Shown here: in pieces, positions 44,815 through 52,367 of the stretch
How positions within the stretch are numbered: the first letter of the stretch is position 1
Layout of the letters: each line of letters begins with the position of its first letter
Assembly (NCBI GenBank): GCA_035275265.1
Contig: DATENC010000011.1
Coordinates: 124,001 to 188,000, forward strand
From: JACQAP01 sp035275265
GTDB lineage: Bacteria; Pseudomonadota; Gammaproteobacteria; Burkholderiales; JACQAP01
Direction: 5' to 3'
DNA length: 64,000 bases
Notes under the pieces: model-generated
What the model was told of the DNA's origin: nothing
Seen by the model: the letters and a program-made list of their open reading frames with translations, nothing else
Databases searched by the model: none
Translations under genes and position numbers: made by a program

Positions 44815-45043
44815 TCACAGACCACCGATGCGCCCCCTCCCTGGAATGGCGCCCTCCTTCTCCTGCGCCCGACAATCCGCGTCCTTGTCCATGACATACG
44901 CGAGCGCGCGCTCCACCGGATCGGGTGAGTTCAAGGGCGCCACAGAATGCGCGGCAATGCTCGTCGCGTTCTTGCATGTCGCGGGCAATCTTGACGCGCA
45001 GGAACATGCGTTCCATTGAGGCTTCGAATATAGGATTCGCCAT
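44815..45043 (-). pseudogene. Small hypothetical gene with a one-base frameshift
   Basis: From ATG 45043 the frame reads MANPIFEASMERMFLRVKIA (residues 1-20) and on to FCGALELT in natural composition, then turns into Gly/Arg-rich shadow. A different frame from about 44922 reads DPVERALAYVMDKDADCRAQ and ends at a TGA at 44815, just before a strong terminator. Joining them by removing one base gives a compact protein of about 75 residues. I do not recognise it. The start lies next to the hairpin cluster upstream of CBASS and points away from it. Could be a sequencing error or real decay. Confidence 0.45.
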
Positions 45044-45099
45044 GGCGCACGTCCGAAGTGGAATCTAGGGTGGTGACGGTACCGACTCTAGTGACGGGT

Positions 45100-45260
45100 C
45101 TGCGAGGAGGAAACTCGCAGTTCTGCCAGGTACGGTAGAGCCTTGCGGCGTGGTAACGGTGTTGGGTGTGCGGCGAGCGGCCACAGTTCATGCGAAGTCG
45201 TGATTTGTGGCCGCTCGCGAATTCGTTGGCACGGAGGTGCGGGTGTATCCGCACTTCCGT
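45100..45260. repeat. Cluster of three hairpin-forming inverted repeats
   Basis: Hairpin 1: CTGCGAG (45100-45106) with CTCGCAG (45114-45120), loop 7. Hairpin 2: 13 bp perfect, GCGAGCGGCCACA (45173-45185) with its complement at 45206-45218, loop 20. Hairpin 3: 12-bp arms 45231-45242 and 45249-45260 with one mismatch, loop 6. None is followed by a T run, so they are not ordinary terminators. They may form a structured RNA, a transfer or replication origin, or regulator sites; no relaxase, Rep or reverse transcriptase gene is nearby. Confidence 0.6.
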
Positions 45261-45400
45261 CCCGATCCGCATCTTCGATTGTCTGGCCACACGGTGGTTC
45301 ACTCGAGAGCCCTGTAGGCATCGCGCTCCAGCCCCCAAGATATTGCGCCCTACACTACATATTGTGGTTTTTCAAACCGACCCCGCTCGCCATGGTAGCC

Positions 45401-45409
45401 TGTTATACT
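45401..45409 (+). promoter_or_regulatory. Possible extended -10 promoter for the CBASS operon
   Basis: TGTTATACT: TG one base before a -10-like TATACT (45404-45409, 5 of 6). No good -35 at 17-18 bases, as is common for extended -10 promoters. It would give a leader of about 120 bases before the CD-NTase ATG. Confidence 0.4.
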
Positions 45410-45534
45410 ATCGCCCGAGGACTGGAGCGACCTGCCCGGCGCAGGCTGGCCTCTCGACCGCGGAAGCCTTTTGCTCTTTAACAGACTCGCGCAGGTGTTC
45501 CTCAGGAGTGCGCCACCATTGAAGGAGCACGACC

Positions 45535-46761
45535 ATGCAGCGCGATCTGCCGTTCCTCTCCACTCCCGCTGTAGCGGCCGCCTCCGGGGTCTTGGCGGCC
45601 ATCACCAACGCACACGCTCTGACCGAGACCGAGCGTGAGCGCCTCGAAAGCGCATACAAGACCATAGCTGACCACCTAGCTGAGCACGACGAGTTCAAGA
45701 ATGTAACGCTTGAAGTTCATCCGCAAGGTTCGATGCTGCTCGGCACGACGACGAGGCCCGAGGGCAAGATCGAGATTGACGTGGACTTGGTCGTCCTGCT
45801 GATCAAGGGCCTCCACAATCAGGTCGGTTGCTCGACCCTCCTGTCCGTTCTCTTTGACGCCATCAAGGAGCACACGGACCGCTATGAACTCGGAATCAAG
45901 CTGAAGCGCCGCTGCGTCCAAATCGAGTACGCCGGCGCGATGCACGTGGATGCGACGCCGGTCGTCCATTGCCCGCATGCACACGACCGTTACGGCCCCA
46001 CCTACGCAGTCGTCCCGGACCGCGACCTATCGCGTTACCTCGGCACGAATCCCAAGGGCTACGCCCAGTGGTTCTCGGAGGCTGCAGCCCGCATGCCTAT
46101 CTTCACGCTCTATCGCGCCATAGCGGAACTCACCGCGAAGGCCGACATCATCCCGCTGCCGTCGCTGGAGATATTCGACCGGTTGCTGGCGCGCGTCGTC
46201 CAGCTGTTCAAGATTCACCGCAATATCTGCTTCGCCAATAACACAGATTTCTGCCCCCCAAGCATTGTCATCACGACGCTGATCGTCCATGCCTACCGGC
46301 GCGCGCTCCAGCACACCTACGCCTCACCCCTAGATCTCATTCTGGCGATATGGCAGGACATGCCGAGCTACATTCAGCGTGACCCGCTGCCCAACGGCCG
46401 CGAGAAGTGGACTCTCGACAATCCGACTGCCCATGGGGACAACCTCGCCGACAGGATGAATGAGAGGAATCGCCAGCAGCAGTTCAATGCCTGGCACGTG
46501 CGCTTCCGCGATGACCTACTCGATCTGATCGCGCAGGCAAATTCCGAGCAAGGCGTCACCGCCTTGACCACGCGCATCAGGAAGTCTTACGGCGAAAAAT
46601 CCGCCATAGGCCTGGCCACATCCATGATTCAGGTGGCCGACCGGCAGCGCACGGCTCAGCGCATCGTCATCCCCGGCGCCATCGCTTCGGCTGCCGGGGC
46701 GGCCGCCGCTCCATCGATCGGGATCGCCAGCCAGACGCACCGCTTCTTCGGACGCGACTGA
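45535..46761 (+). CDS. CBASS CD-NTase (cGAS-like cyclic oligonucleotide synthase)
   Basis: A 408-residue nucleotidyltransferase. The polymerase-beta fold is marked by HPQGSMLLGTTTRP (G-S motif, about residue 63) and EIDVDLVVLL (the D-x-D metal pair, about 81-85), with the third acidic residue in MHVDATPVV (about 140). After phage infection such enzymes make a cyclic di- or trinucleotide that activates an effector. The downstream genes are an E2-like protein and a patatin phospholipase, which makes this a short type II CBASS. The C-terminus is an Ala/Gly-rich tail ending HRFFGRD, possibly the site of E2-mediated conjugation. Product and clade cannot be read from sequence. AAGGAG precedes the ATG. 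Confidence 0.9.
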   Translation: MQRDLPFLSTPAVAAASGVLAAITNAHALTETERERLESAYKTIADHLAEHDEFKNVTLEVHPQGSMLLGTTTRPEGKIEIDVDLVVLLIKGLHNQVGCSTLLSVLFDAIKEHTDRYELGIKLKRRCVQIEYAGAMHVDATPVVHCPHAHDRYGPTYAVVPDRDLSRYLGTNPKGYAQWFSEAAARMPIFTLYRAIAELTAKADIIPLPSLEIFDRLLARVVQLFKIHRNICFANNTDFCPPSIVITTLIVHAYRRALQHTYASPLDLILAIWQDMPSYIQRDPLPNGREKWTLDNPTAHGDNLADRMNERNRQQQFNAWHVRFRDDLLDLIAQANSEQGVTALTTRIRKSYGEKSAIGLATSMIQVADRQRTAQRIVIPGAIASAAGAAAAPSIGIASQTHRFFGRD

Positions 46762-46762
46762 G

Positions 46763-47248
46763 ATGCCGGATCGGCCGATTTCGGCCCGGCCCCTGATCAC
46801 GCAGCTCTACCATCTCAGGGCGCTCGGTCTGGGAACCGCGAACGGCGTCCTGCTCAACCGCAGGACGAAGCTTCGTTTCGATTTTTCCGTCCGGCCGACG
46901 CTGATTTCGCGCGAGTATTCTTGCCGGATCGAATTGTCCAGCGGCGGTTATGTCCCGGAAGCGTACGTGCTGAGACCGGACCTGCAGGAACTCGCAGGCG
47001 GCGAACGCCCGCCTCACATCTACGATCATGTCGACGGGGTGACGCGGCTCTGCCTGTACTACCCGAAGAGCAACGAATGGACGACGCAGTCATGGCTGTC
47101 GAGAACGATAGTGCCGTGGACAATCACCTGGCTGCGGTTCTACGAAATCTGGCAGATAACGGGGAAGTGGGAGGGCGGGGGCGAGCACCCCAACGCTGAT
47201 CCGAGCCCGCCCCGCAGGCGCTTCGGCATGGCCGGGCGGCGCGCATGA
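46763..47248 (+). CDS. Stand-alone E2-like CBASS accessory protein
   Basis: A 161-residue protein starting one base after the CD-NTase stop and overlapping the phospholipase start by 4 bases. The core (about 35-135) has a beta-rich half (FDFSVRP, YSCRIELSS, AYVLRP), a Cys in TRLCLYYPKS (about residue 94), and the block SRTIVPWTITWLRFYEIW followed by GKWEGGGEHP. This pattern is that of the ubiquitin E2-like proteins in short type II CBASS operons, where the LC motif Cys is the likely catalytic residue that conjugates or primes the CD-NTase. No E1 or JAB peptidase gene is present. The C-terminal 25 residues are basic and Pro-rich. Identification rests on motif recall and context. Confidence 0.75.
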   Translation: MPDRPISARPLITQLYHLRALGLGTANGVLLNRRTKLRFDFSVRPTLISREYSCRIELSSGGYVPEAYVLRPDLQELAGGERPPHIYDHVDGVTRLCLYYPKSNEWTTQSWLSRTIVPWTITWLRFYEIWQITGKWEGGGEHPNADPSPPRRRFGMAGRRA

Positions 47249-48234
47249 ACGAGCTCGGGATGCGCCGCATTCTCACGATTGATGGTGGTGGGCTCAAGGG
47301 GACAATTCCGGCCGCGTTCCTGGCCGCGCTCGAGGAGCACATTGACAGGCCCCTGCACGAGTACTTCGACTTAATCGTCGGCACATCGACGGGCGGTATC
47401 ATCGCGGCGGGCTTAGCCATGGGAATGAGCGCGCGCGAAATTCTCGCGATCTACGAGAAGGATGGACCGTGCATATTCCCGACGACCACGTGGTATTCGC
47501 GCACGCTAATATGGATAAAGGGATGGGTGCGCGCGAGATACCCCACCTCGGTTCTGCGTTCCACGCTCACGCGGCACTTCGGCGCCACGCGCATCGGCGA
47601 AGCGCGCACGCGCCTCGTCATCCCGTCATGGGAGCCTGAGGGACAGACCGTTTATGTCTGGAAAACCCGCCACTGTGGGCGCTTTCACTTCGATCATAAG
47701 AGGCAGGTCGTCGAAGCGCTGGTTTCCACGGCGTCTGCGCCGAGTTACTTCGCGTCGTCACGCAAGAGCGGCGGGACTGGCCTTATCGATGGCGGCGTAT
47801 GGGCGAACAACCCGATGTACATCGCCGCTGTAGAGGCTTTGGGAGTGCTGAAATGGAGGGCCGAAGCTGTGCGGATGCTCGCCCTCGGATGCGTCAAAGA
47901 GGACTATATCCCCCCGGATGGCGGCGGACGTATTCGCTGGGCGCCTGCAGCATCTGAACTATTTCTGCAAGCCCAATCCCGATCGTCTCTCGCTTCGACT
48001 TGCCTGTTACTGGATGACCGGGGCAATCCGCCGGAAAGAATTTTCCGAATCGAAGCGTCGGCTCCCAAGGACCATTTTGAGCTGGATAGCGCCAGCGAGA
48101 TACCGGTCATGAAATCTCTTGGCGAAAGCTTGGCGCGGCGATACATCGAACGCTTGCGGCCTATCTTCTTCGGCTCGCCGGTCACTCAATTCGTACCGCT
48201 GCCCGACGACGCCGACGACGCGTCGATTTCCTAA
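47245..48234 (+). CDS. capV: CapV-type patatin-like phospholipase, CBASS effector
   Basis: A 329-residue patatin-fold enzyme. The oxyanion loop is IDGGGLKGT (about residue 12), the nucleophile Ser lies in VGTSTGGI (about 47, G-x-S-x-G), and the catalytic Asp in LIDGGVWANNP (about 179). Activated by the cyclic nucleotide from the upstream CD-NTase, CapV effectors degrade inner-membrane phospholipids and kill the infected cell. Its ATG overlaps the E2-like stop (ATGA), so all three genes are one operon. The C-terminal third (about 230-329) has no obvious motif and probably carries the nucleotide sensor. No membrane segments. Confidence 0.92.
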   Translation: MNELGMRRILTIDGGGLKGTIPAAFLAALEEHIDRPLHEYFDLIVGTSTGGIIAAGLAMGMSAREILAIYEKDGPCIFPTTTWYSRTLIWIKGWVRARYPTSVLRSTLTRHFGATRIGEARTRLVIPSWEPEGQTVYVWKTRHCGRFHFDHKRQVVEALVSTASAPSYFASSRKSGGTGLIDGGVWANNPMYIAAVEALGVLKWRAEAVRMLALGCVKEDYIPPDGGGRIRWAPAASELFLQAQSRSSLASTCLLLDDRGNPPERIFRIEASAPKDHFELDSASEIPVMKSLGESLARRYIERLRPIFFGSPVTQFVPLPDDADDASIS

Positions 48235-48675
48235 CTGCACCCCAACTCCTCCGGCCTCGATCCTTTCGCCACAGCCACCAAGTGTAACCCCCCGATTACG
48301 GCCATTAGCCGAGCGCTTGCGGCCGGATCGGAGAGCATCGCGCTCAGCAGCGCTGCCGGACTATCAGATCTGCCAGCCCGTGAATTCTGCTAGTTCCGCA
48401 ACGCCGCGTACAGGACTAACTTGACACGCGTGCGGCCGGCGAAAACGCAAACGATACCGATTTGTGGGGCGGATGTTCGACTCCGGGCTGTACACCCTAG
48501 TCGGTTTAGCGACTCGATGCTATTGGTGTTCTTCGACTCTCACAATCATTTGCAACAGACCATGAGACAACGAACTCAAAGCCCGTTATTGCCGCCGACC
48601 GAAGAGCGCACAGTACGGCGTGTGTCAGGCCCATTGCAGCCAAGCGGCACCGTAGTGCGCATCACCCGCGACTTC
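48235..48675. other. Gene-free stretch between capV and the AlpA-like gene
   Basis: About 440 bases. The open frame running through it (from 48421) joins the AlpA-like gene but has no recognisable content before residue 86. Short GC-rich repeats around AGCGCT (48305-48355) may help terminate the CBASS transcript. No T-tailed hairpin seen. Confidence 0.4.
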
Positions 48676-48879
48676 ATGCCTAACAAGATTCTGCGTAAGC
48701 CTTCTGTGTTGGATCGCACGGGATGGTCAGCACCGACGCTCTGGCGGCGCGTCAAGGACGGGAGTTTCCCGCCGCCAAGACAGATCGGGCCTCGAGCAGT
48801 CGGCTGGCTGGAGAGTGAGGTGGAAGCGGCGATCGCAGCGTTCCCCATCGTCAATCAGGAGAAACGGCCGGTTTCGTAG
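48676..48879 (+). CDS. AlpA-family transcriptional regulator / excisionase-like protein
   Basis: A 67-residue protein from ATG 48676. NKILRKPSVLDRTGWSAPTL (residues 3-22) and WRRVKDGSFPPPRQIGPRAV are the AlpA/MerR-type winged HTH: the pattern R-x-x-x-V ... T-G-x-S-x-x-T-L-x-R-x ... G-x-F-P-x-P-x-x-(I/L)-G followed by W-x-E-x-E-V-x-A. Such proteins activate or assist excision of P4-type islands with a cognate integrase. It lies at the right end of the island, about 320 bases from the attachment repeat, far from the integrase gene. The frame continues upstream to 48421 but that part looks non-coding. Confidence 0.82.
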   Translation: MPNKILRKPSVLDRTGWSAPTLWRRVKDGSFPPPRQIGPRAVGWLESEVEAAIAAFPIVNQEKRPVS

Positions 48880-49196
48880 GCCGTAGAGAGGGCAAGAAGG
48901 CGTCGCCTGAATTACGAGCAATACACTGCCTTCGCCCGCCGCATCATCTCGTCAACAAATGAACTCAATCTTTGTCGCCGCTAGAGCAGCGAATACGTTC
49001 GTGAGCTTTGGACGCTTCAGGAAATTTCGCGCTTCGCGCAAGTCAACAGACGTGGCCATGGCCGAGCAGTACGGAGGTGAAATATTGTTGCCCTACTGCA
49101 TTTCAGATGGTACCTGGAGTGGCACCTGAAACTAGAAAACTGCCTGAGGATATTTCTAACTACTTAATTTTATTATTTTTACTGGACGCCGCGATG
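48880..49196. other. Right terminal non-coding region of the island
   Basis: About 317 bases with no credible gene, AT-rich toward the end (TTAATTTTATTATTTTTA near 49163-49180). It contains the two right arm-type repeats and runs into the attachment repeat at 49197. Confidence 0.5.
49108..49130 (+). repeat. Two 11-bp arm-type repeats, right end
   Basis: TGGTACCTGGA (49108-49118) and TGGCACCTGAA (49120-49130), same orientation and spacing class as the repeats at 24414-24463. They lie 67-89 bases inside the right attachment repeat. Confidence 0.55.
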
Positions 49197-49245
<49 letters not shown>

Positions 49246-49282
49246 GAGCGGATTATAGCAGAGGGTCCGCGCACGGCACGTG

Positions 49283-49654
49283 TCAGGCGCGCAGTATGTC
49301 GAGGAGACTCTGGATTTCCCGGCGCAACAGCGCGGTATTGAATCTGGAAGAAGACGATTTGAGTTGAACTGCGGCCTCGTCGAGCCGCGCCCGCGCGCCG
49401 CTGATGGTAAATCCCTGCTCGTACAGGAGCTCTCGGATACGCCGGATGAGCAGCACTTCGTGGTGCTGATAGTAGCGCCGGTTGCCACGCCGCTTCACCG
49501 GCTTCAGTTGAGTGAATTCCTGCTCCCAGTAACGCAATACGTGGGGCTTGACCCCGCACAACTCGCTCACTTCACCGATGGTGAAGTAGCGTTTTGCCGG
49601 GATCGGCGGCAGCGGGGTCTTAGGACTGCTGCTGTTGTGGTTGCTGCTGTCCAC
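49283..49654 (-). CDS. MerR-family transcriptional regulator
   Basis: A 123-residue protein. The N-terminal winged helix reads RYFTIGEVSELCGVKPHVLR followed by YWEQEF and RRGNRRYYQ (about residues 22-62), the standard MerR DNA-binding fold; the C-terminal half is a short helix. No effector domain or metal-binding Cys. It starts (GTG 49654) inside the end of ihfA, a 35-base overlap, the typical ihfA-merR arrangement of beta- and gammaproteobacteria. The tRNA-Pro fragment lies about 40 bases beyond its stop, showing where the tRNA originally sat. Confidence 0.9.
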   Translation of the reverse strand: MDSSNHNSSSPKTPLPPIPAKRYFTIGEVSELCGVKPHVLRYWEQEFTQLKPVKRRGNRRYYQHHEVLLIRRIRELLYEQGFTISGARARLDEAAVQLKSSSSRFNTALLRREIQSLLDILRA

Positions 49655-49940
49655 CGTAGTTCTTTTCTACCATCGCCTTCAGTTTCTGGCTGGCATGAAA
49701 GGTCACAACCCGGCGCGCCGTAATCGGGATTTCCTCGCCGGTCTTGGGGTTGCGGCCAGGCCGTTGCGGTTTGTCGCGCAATTGGAAATTGCCGAAACCG
49801 GAAAGTTTCACGCCTTCCCCGGCCTCCAGTGCTATGCGCACTTCTTCGAAGAAAGACTCCACCATGTCTTTGGCTTCGCGCTTGTTCAAACCGACTTTTT
49901 CGAACAACAAATCAGCCAGGTCTGCTTTGGTCAGTGTCAT
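49620..49940 (-). CDS. ihfA: Integration host factor subunit alpha
   Basis: A 106-residue HU-family protein that bends DNA as a heterodimer with IhfB. It has the typical opening LTKADLADLLFEKVGL, VKLSGFGNFQLRDK, the beta-arm with the intercalating Pro in RPGRNPKTGEEIPI, and FHASQKLKAMVE. The C-terminus carries an extra Gly/Gln-rich tail ending QQPQQQQS. It is the last gene of the pheST block, 9 bases after pheT. IHF is also a likely host factor for the island's own recombination. Confidence 0.96.
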   Translation of the reverse strand: MTLTKADLADLLFEKVGLNKREAKDMVESFFEEVRIALEAGEGVKLSGFGNFQLRDKPQRPGRNPKTGEEIPITARRVVTFHASQKLKAMVEKNYGGQQQPQQQQS

Positions 49941-49949
49941 GACTTCACC

Positions 49950-52364
49950 TTATTGTCTCAGCTTGGCACCGTATTCTTGTTCCAGGACCCGGCGCAGAGC
50001 CCCAATCGCGGCGTCCACCTCGGCATCCGTTAGTGTCTTTTGAGTATCTTGCAATAACACACGGAAAGCAAGACCTTTTTTCCCTTTTTCGATACCCTTG
50101 CCGCGGTACACGTCGAACAGCCCGACCTCGTGGACGATGGCCGGTTTCGTCCGCAAAAGCCCGTCCAGAATAGCTTGGGCAGGGGTGGTCTCGTCTACGC
50201 TCACCGCCAGGTCGCGGCGCACCGGGGGGAACTTGGACACCTCGCGATACTGCGGTAGCGGCAGCCGCAGTAACGGTTCGGCGTCGATTTCGAAGGCAAT
50301 CAACGGCTCTGGCAACTCGTACTTTTTCTGCCATTGCGGGTGCAACTCTCCGATCCAGCCAATAACCAACTCATCGAGGATGATTTTGGCGCCGCGGCCG
50401 GGGTGTAGTGCCGGGTGCCTAACCGGATCGAAGCGGGCGCGCCTGGGCGCTATCAGCGTTTCCAGGTCGTTCTTGACGTCGAAGAAATCAACGGCGCGCG
50501 CCACAACGCCCCACTGTTCTTCGTCCGCACTGCCATATGCAACTGCCGCCACGCGCATCGGCTGGCGGATCCCGGCGACATCCAATTCGCTGTCCCTGAC
50601 AGCGGGATCGCGCAGGAACGCCCGTCCCACCTCGAACACGCATACCCGCTCCAGTTTGCGGTTCAGATTGTACGCAACGGTCGCCACGAGCCCGCCGATC
50701 AACGTGGATCGCATAACCGCCATTTGGTTGGCGATCGGATTGAGCAACCGGATTGGATCATCATTGTCGGCAAAATCCGCTTCCCACGAGGCATCGACGA
50801 AACTGTAGTTGACCACTTCCTGGTATCCGGCGGCGGCCATCTGCAGGCGCAAGTCATGCAGCGAGCGCCGGCAGTCGGAATCCGGCAGCATCGCGGTTGG
50901 CGCCACCGGGGGATGCGCAGGAATGCGCTCAAAGCCATACACCCGCGCCACTTCTTCGATCAAATCTTCCTCGATTTCGATGTCGAAGCGGTAAGAAGGT
51001 GGCGTGACCAGAAAGACTTCCTCGGCACCTGCGCCCTCATGATGGAATGCAAGATTCAGACGAGTGAAGATGTCTGCCACATCCTTCGCGGCGACCGGCA
51101 CGCCGATGACCTTGCGCGCGCGAGCCAACCGTATCCGCACCGGGCGGCGCGGCGGTAACTTAGCGACAGTGTCGTCTGTCGGTCCGCATTCCCCGCCACA
51201 AATATCCAGGACCAACCGGGTGGCACGCTCGATCCCGTCGATGTTGTTGTTGAAGTCGACGCCGCGTTCGAACCGGTGCGAGGCGTCGCTGACGAAGTTG
51301 TAGCGTCGTGCGCGTCCGGCAATCGCGTCCGGAAAGAAGAACGCGGCTTCGAGGAAAATCGTGCGGGTTTCCAGGTCGGCCTTGGTGCTTTCCCCGCCCA
51401 TGATGCCAGCCAGTCCAATTGGCCCGCTGGCATCGGTGATTGCCAGCACGCTTTCGTCGATCTCCACGACTTGCTCGTTGAGCAGTTTGAGTTTTTCGCC
51501 CTTGCGGCCGTAGCGGACGTCTATGGCGCCGCTGACCTTGTCAAGATCGTACACATGCAGCGGCCGGCCCAGTTCGAGCATCACGTAGTTGGTGACGTCC
51601 ACCAGCGCCGATATCGAACGCTGTCCAGCGCCCTCGAGTCGCTGCTTCATCCACTCCGGCGTGGGCGCTTTTGCGTTGACGTTGCGAATCACGCGCCCGG
51701 TGAAGCGTCCGCATCCGTTCGGATCGGAAATCCGCACCGGGAACCGGGCGTCGATCGTGGCAGTTACCGGGCGCGTATCAGGAGTGTCCAGCGTCGCAGC
51801 GGTAAGCGCCGCCACTTCACGCGCCACGCCGAAAACCGACAGGCAGTCTGCGCGGTTCGGCGTAAGCTTGATCGTCAGTATTCTGTCATCGAGTGCCAGC
51901 ACCTCGCGCACGTCACTTCCGGGCGCGGCGTCCGCAGAAATCACCAATAGGCCACTGTGATCGTCCGAAAGCCCTAGTTCACGAGCCGAGCAGAGCATGC
52001 CTTGACTTTCCACTCCGCGGAGGGTCGCAGCCTTGATTTCGAATGGCTTGTCTGCCGATGCACCCGGCAGTCTCGCGCCGACCGGCGCACACGGCGCTTT
52101 CATCCCGGTAACCACATTGGGCGCGCCGCAGACGATTTCCAATGGCTCTCCGTCGCCGATGTCAACTCTGCATACCGTCAGCTTGTCCGCCTTGGGGTGC
52201 TTCTCGACACTGAGCACGCGGCCCACGACCACGCCGGTAAAGGGCGGCGCTACGCTCACACACTGCTCCACCTCCAGGCCCGACATGGTAAGCAAATGCG
52301 CGAGCGCGTCCGTGCTCAACGGCGGATCGACCAGCGTGCGCAACCATTTTTCCGAAAACTGCAT
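49950..52364 (-). CDS. pheT: Phenylalanine-tRNA ligase beta subunit
   Basis: An 804-residue subunit of the heterotetrameric enzyme charging tRNA-Phe. It has an N-terminal EMAP/tRNA-binding domain (about 40-150, VVVGRVLSVEKHPKADKL in two parts VVVGRVLS and EKHPKADKL), B3/B4 editing domain (about 210-380), B5 DNA-binding-like domain (about 400-475), catalytic-like core (about 485-690) and the C-terminal anticodon-binding domain (about 710-803, FPPVRRDLAVSVDE). Length is normal. It begins 3 bases after pheS. Confidence 0.97.
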   Translation of the reverse strand: MQFSEKWLRTLVDPPLSTDALAHLLTMSGLEVEQCVSVAPPFTGVVVGRVLSVEKHPKADKLTVCRVDIGDGEPLEIVCGAPNVVTGMKAPCAPVGARLPGASADKPFEIKAATLRGVESQGMLCSARELGLSDDHSGLLVISADAAPGSDVREVLALDDRILTIKLTPNRADCLSVFGVAREVAALTAATLDTPDTRPVTATIDARFPVRISDPNGCGRFTGRVIRNVNAKAPTPEWMKQRLEGAGQRSISALVDVTNYVMLELGRPLHVYDLDKVSGAIDVRYGRKGEKLKLLNEQVVEIDESVLAITDASGPIGLAGIMGGESTKADLETRTIFLEAAFFFPDAIAGRARRYNFVSDASHRFERGVDFNNNIDGIERATRLVLDICGGECGPTDDTVAKLPPRRPVRIRLARARKVIGVPVAAKDVADIFTRLNLAFHHEGAGAEEVFLVTPPSYRFDIEIEEDLIEEVARVYGFERIPAHPPVAPTAMLPDSDCRRSLHDLRLQMAAAGYQEVVNYSFVDASWEADFADNDDPIRLLNPIANQMAVMRSTLIGGLVATVAYNLNRKLERVCVFEVGRAFLRDPAVRDSELDVAGIRQPMRVAAVAYGSADEEQWGVVARAVDFFDVKNDLETLIAPRRARFDPVRHPALHPGRGAKIILDELVIGWIGELHPQWQKKYELPEPLIAFEIDAEPLLRLPLPQYREVSKFPPVRRDLAVSVDETTPAQAILDGLLRTKPAIVHEVGLFDVYRGKGIEKGKKGLAFRVLLQDTQKTLTDAEVDAAIGALRRVLEQEYGAKLRQ

Positions 52365-52367
52365 TTG

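Larger units (their letters stand above)
45044..45534. other. Gene-free region of about 490 bases upstream of CBASS, with hairpin cluster
   Basis: No credible coding frame: all open frames are Arg/Ser-rich shadows. It holds three strong inverted repeats (45100-45120, 45173-45218, 45231-45260) and, near its right end, an extended -10 promoter and the CBASS ribosome-binding site (AAGGAG at about 45521). Confidence 0.6.

Noticed and set aside
45100..45260. Retron msr-msd RNA
   Set aside because: Hairpins are suggestive, but there is no reverse transcriptase gene anywhere in the window.
46763..47248. Full type II CBASS with E1-E2 (Cap2) and JAB (Cap3)
   Set aside because: The middle gene is only 161 residues with no adenylation domain, and no JAB-type H-x-H-D protein is encoded nearby.
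24463..49196. Integrated prophage
   Set aside because: No capsid, tail, terminase or lysis genes; cargo is metabolic, regulatory and defensive.
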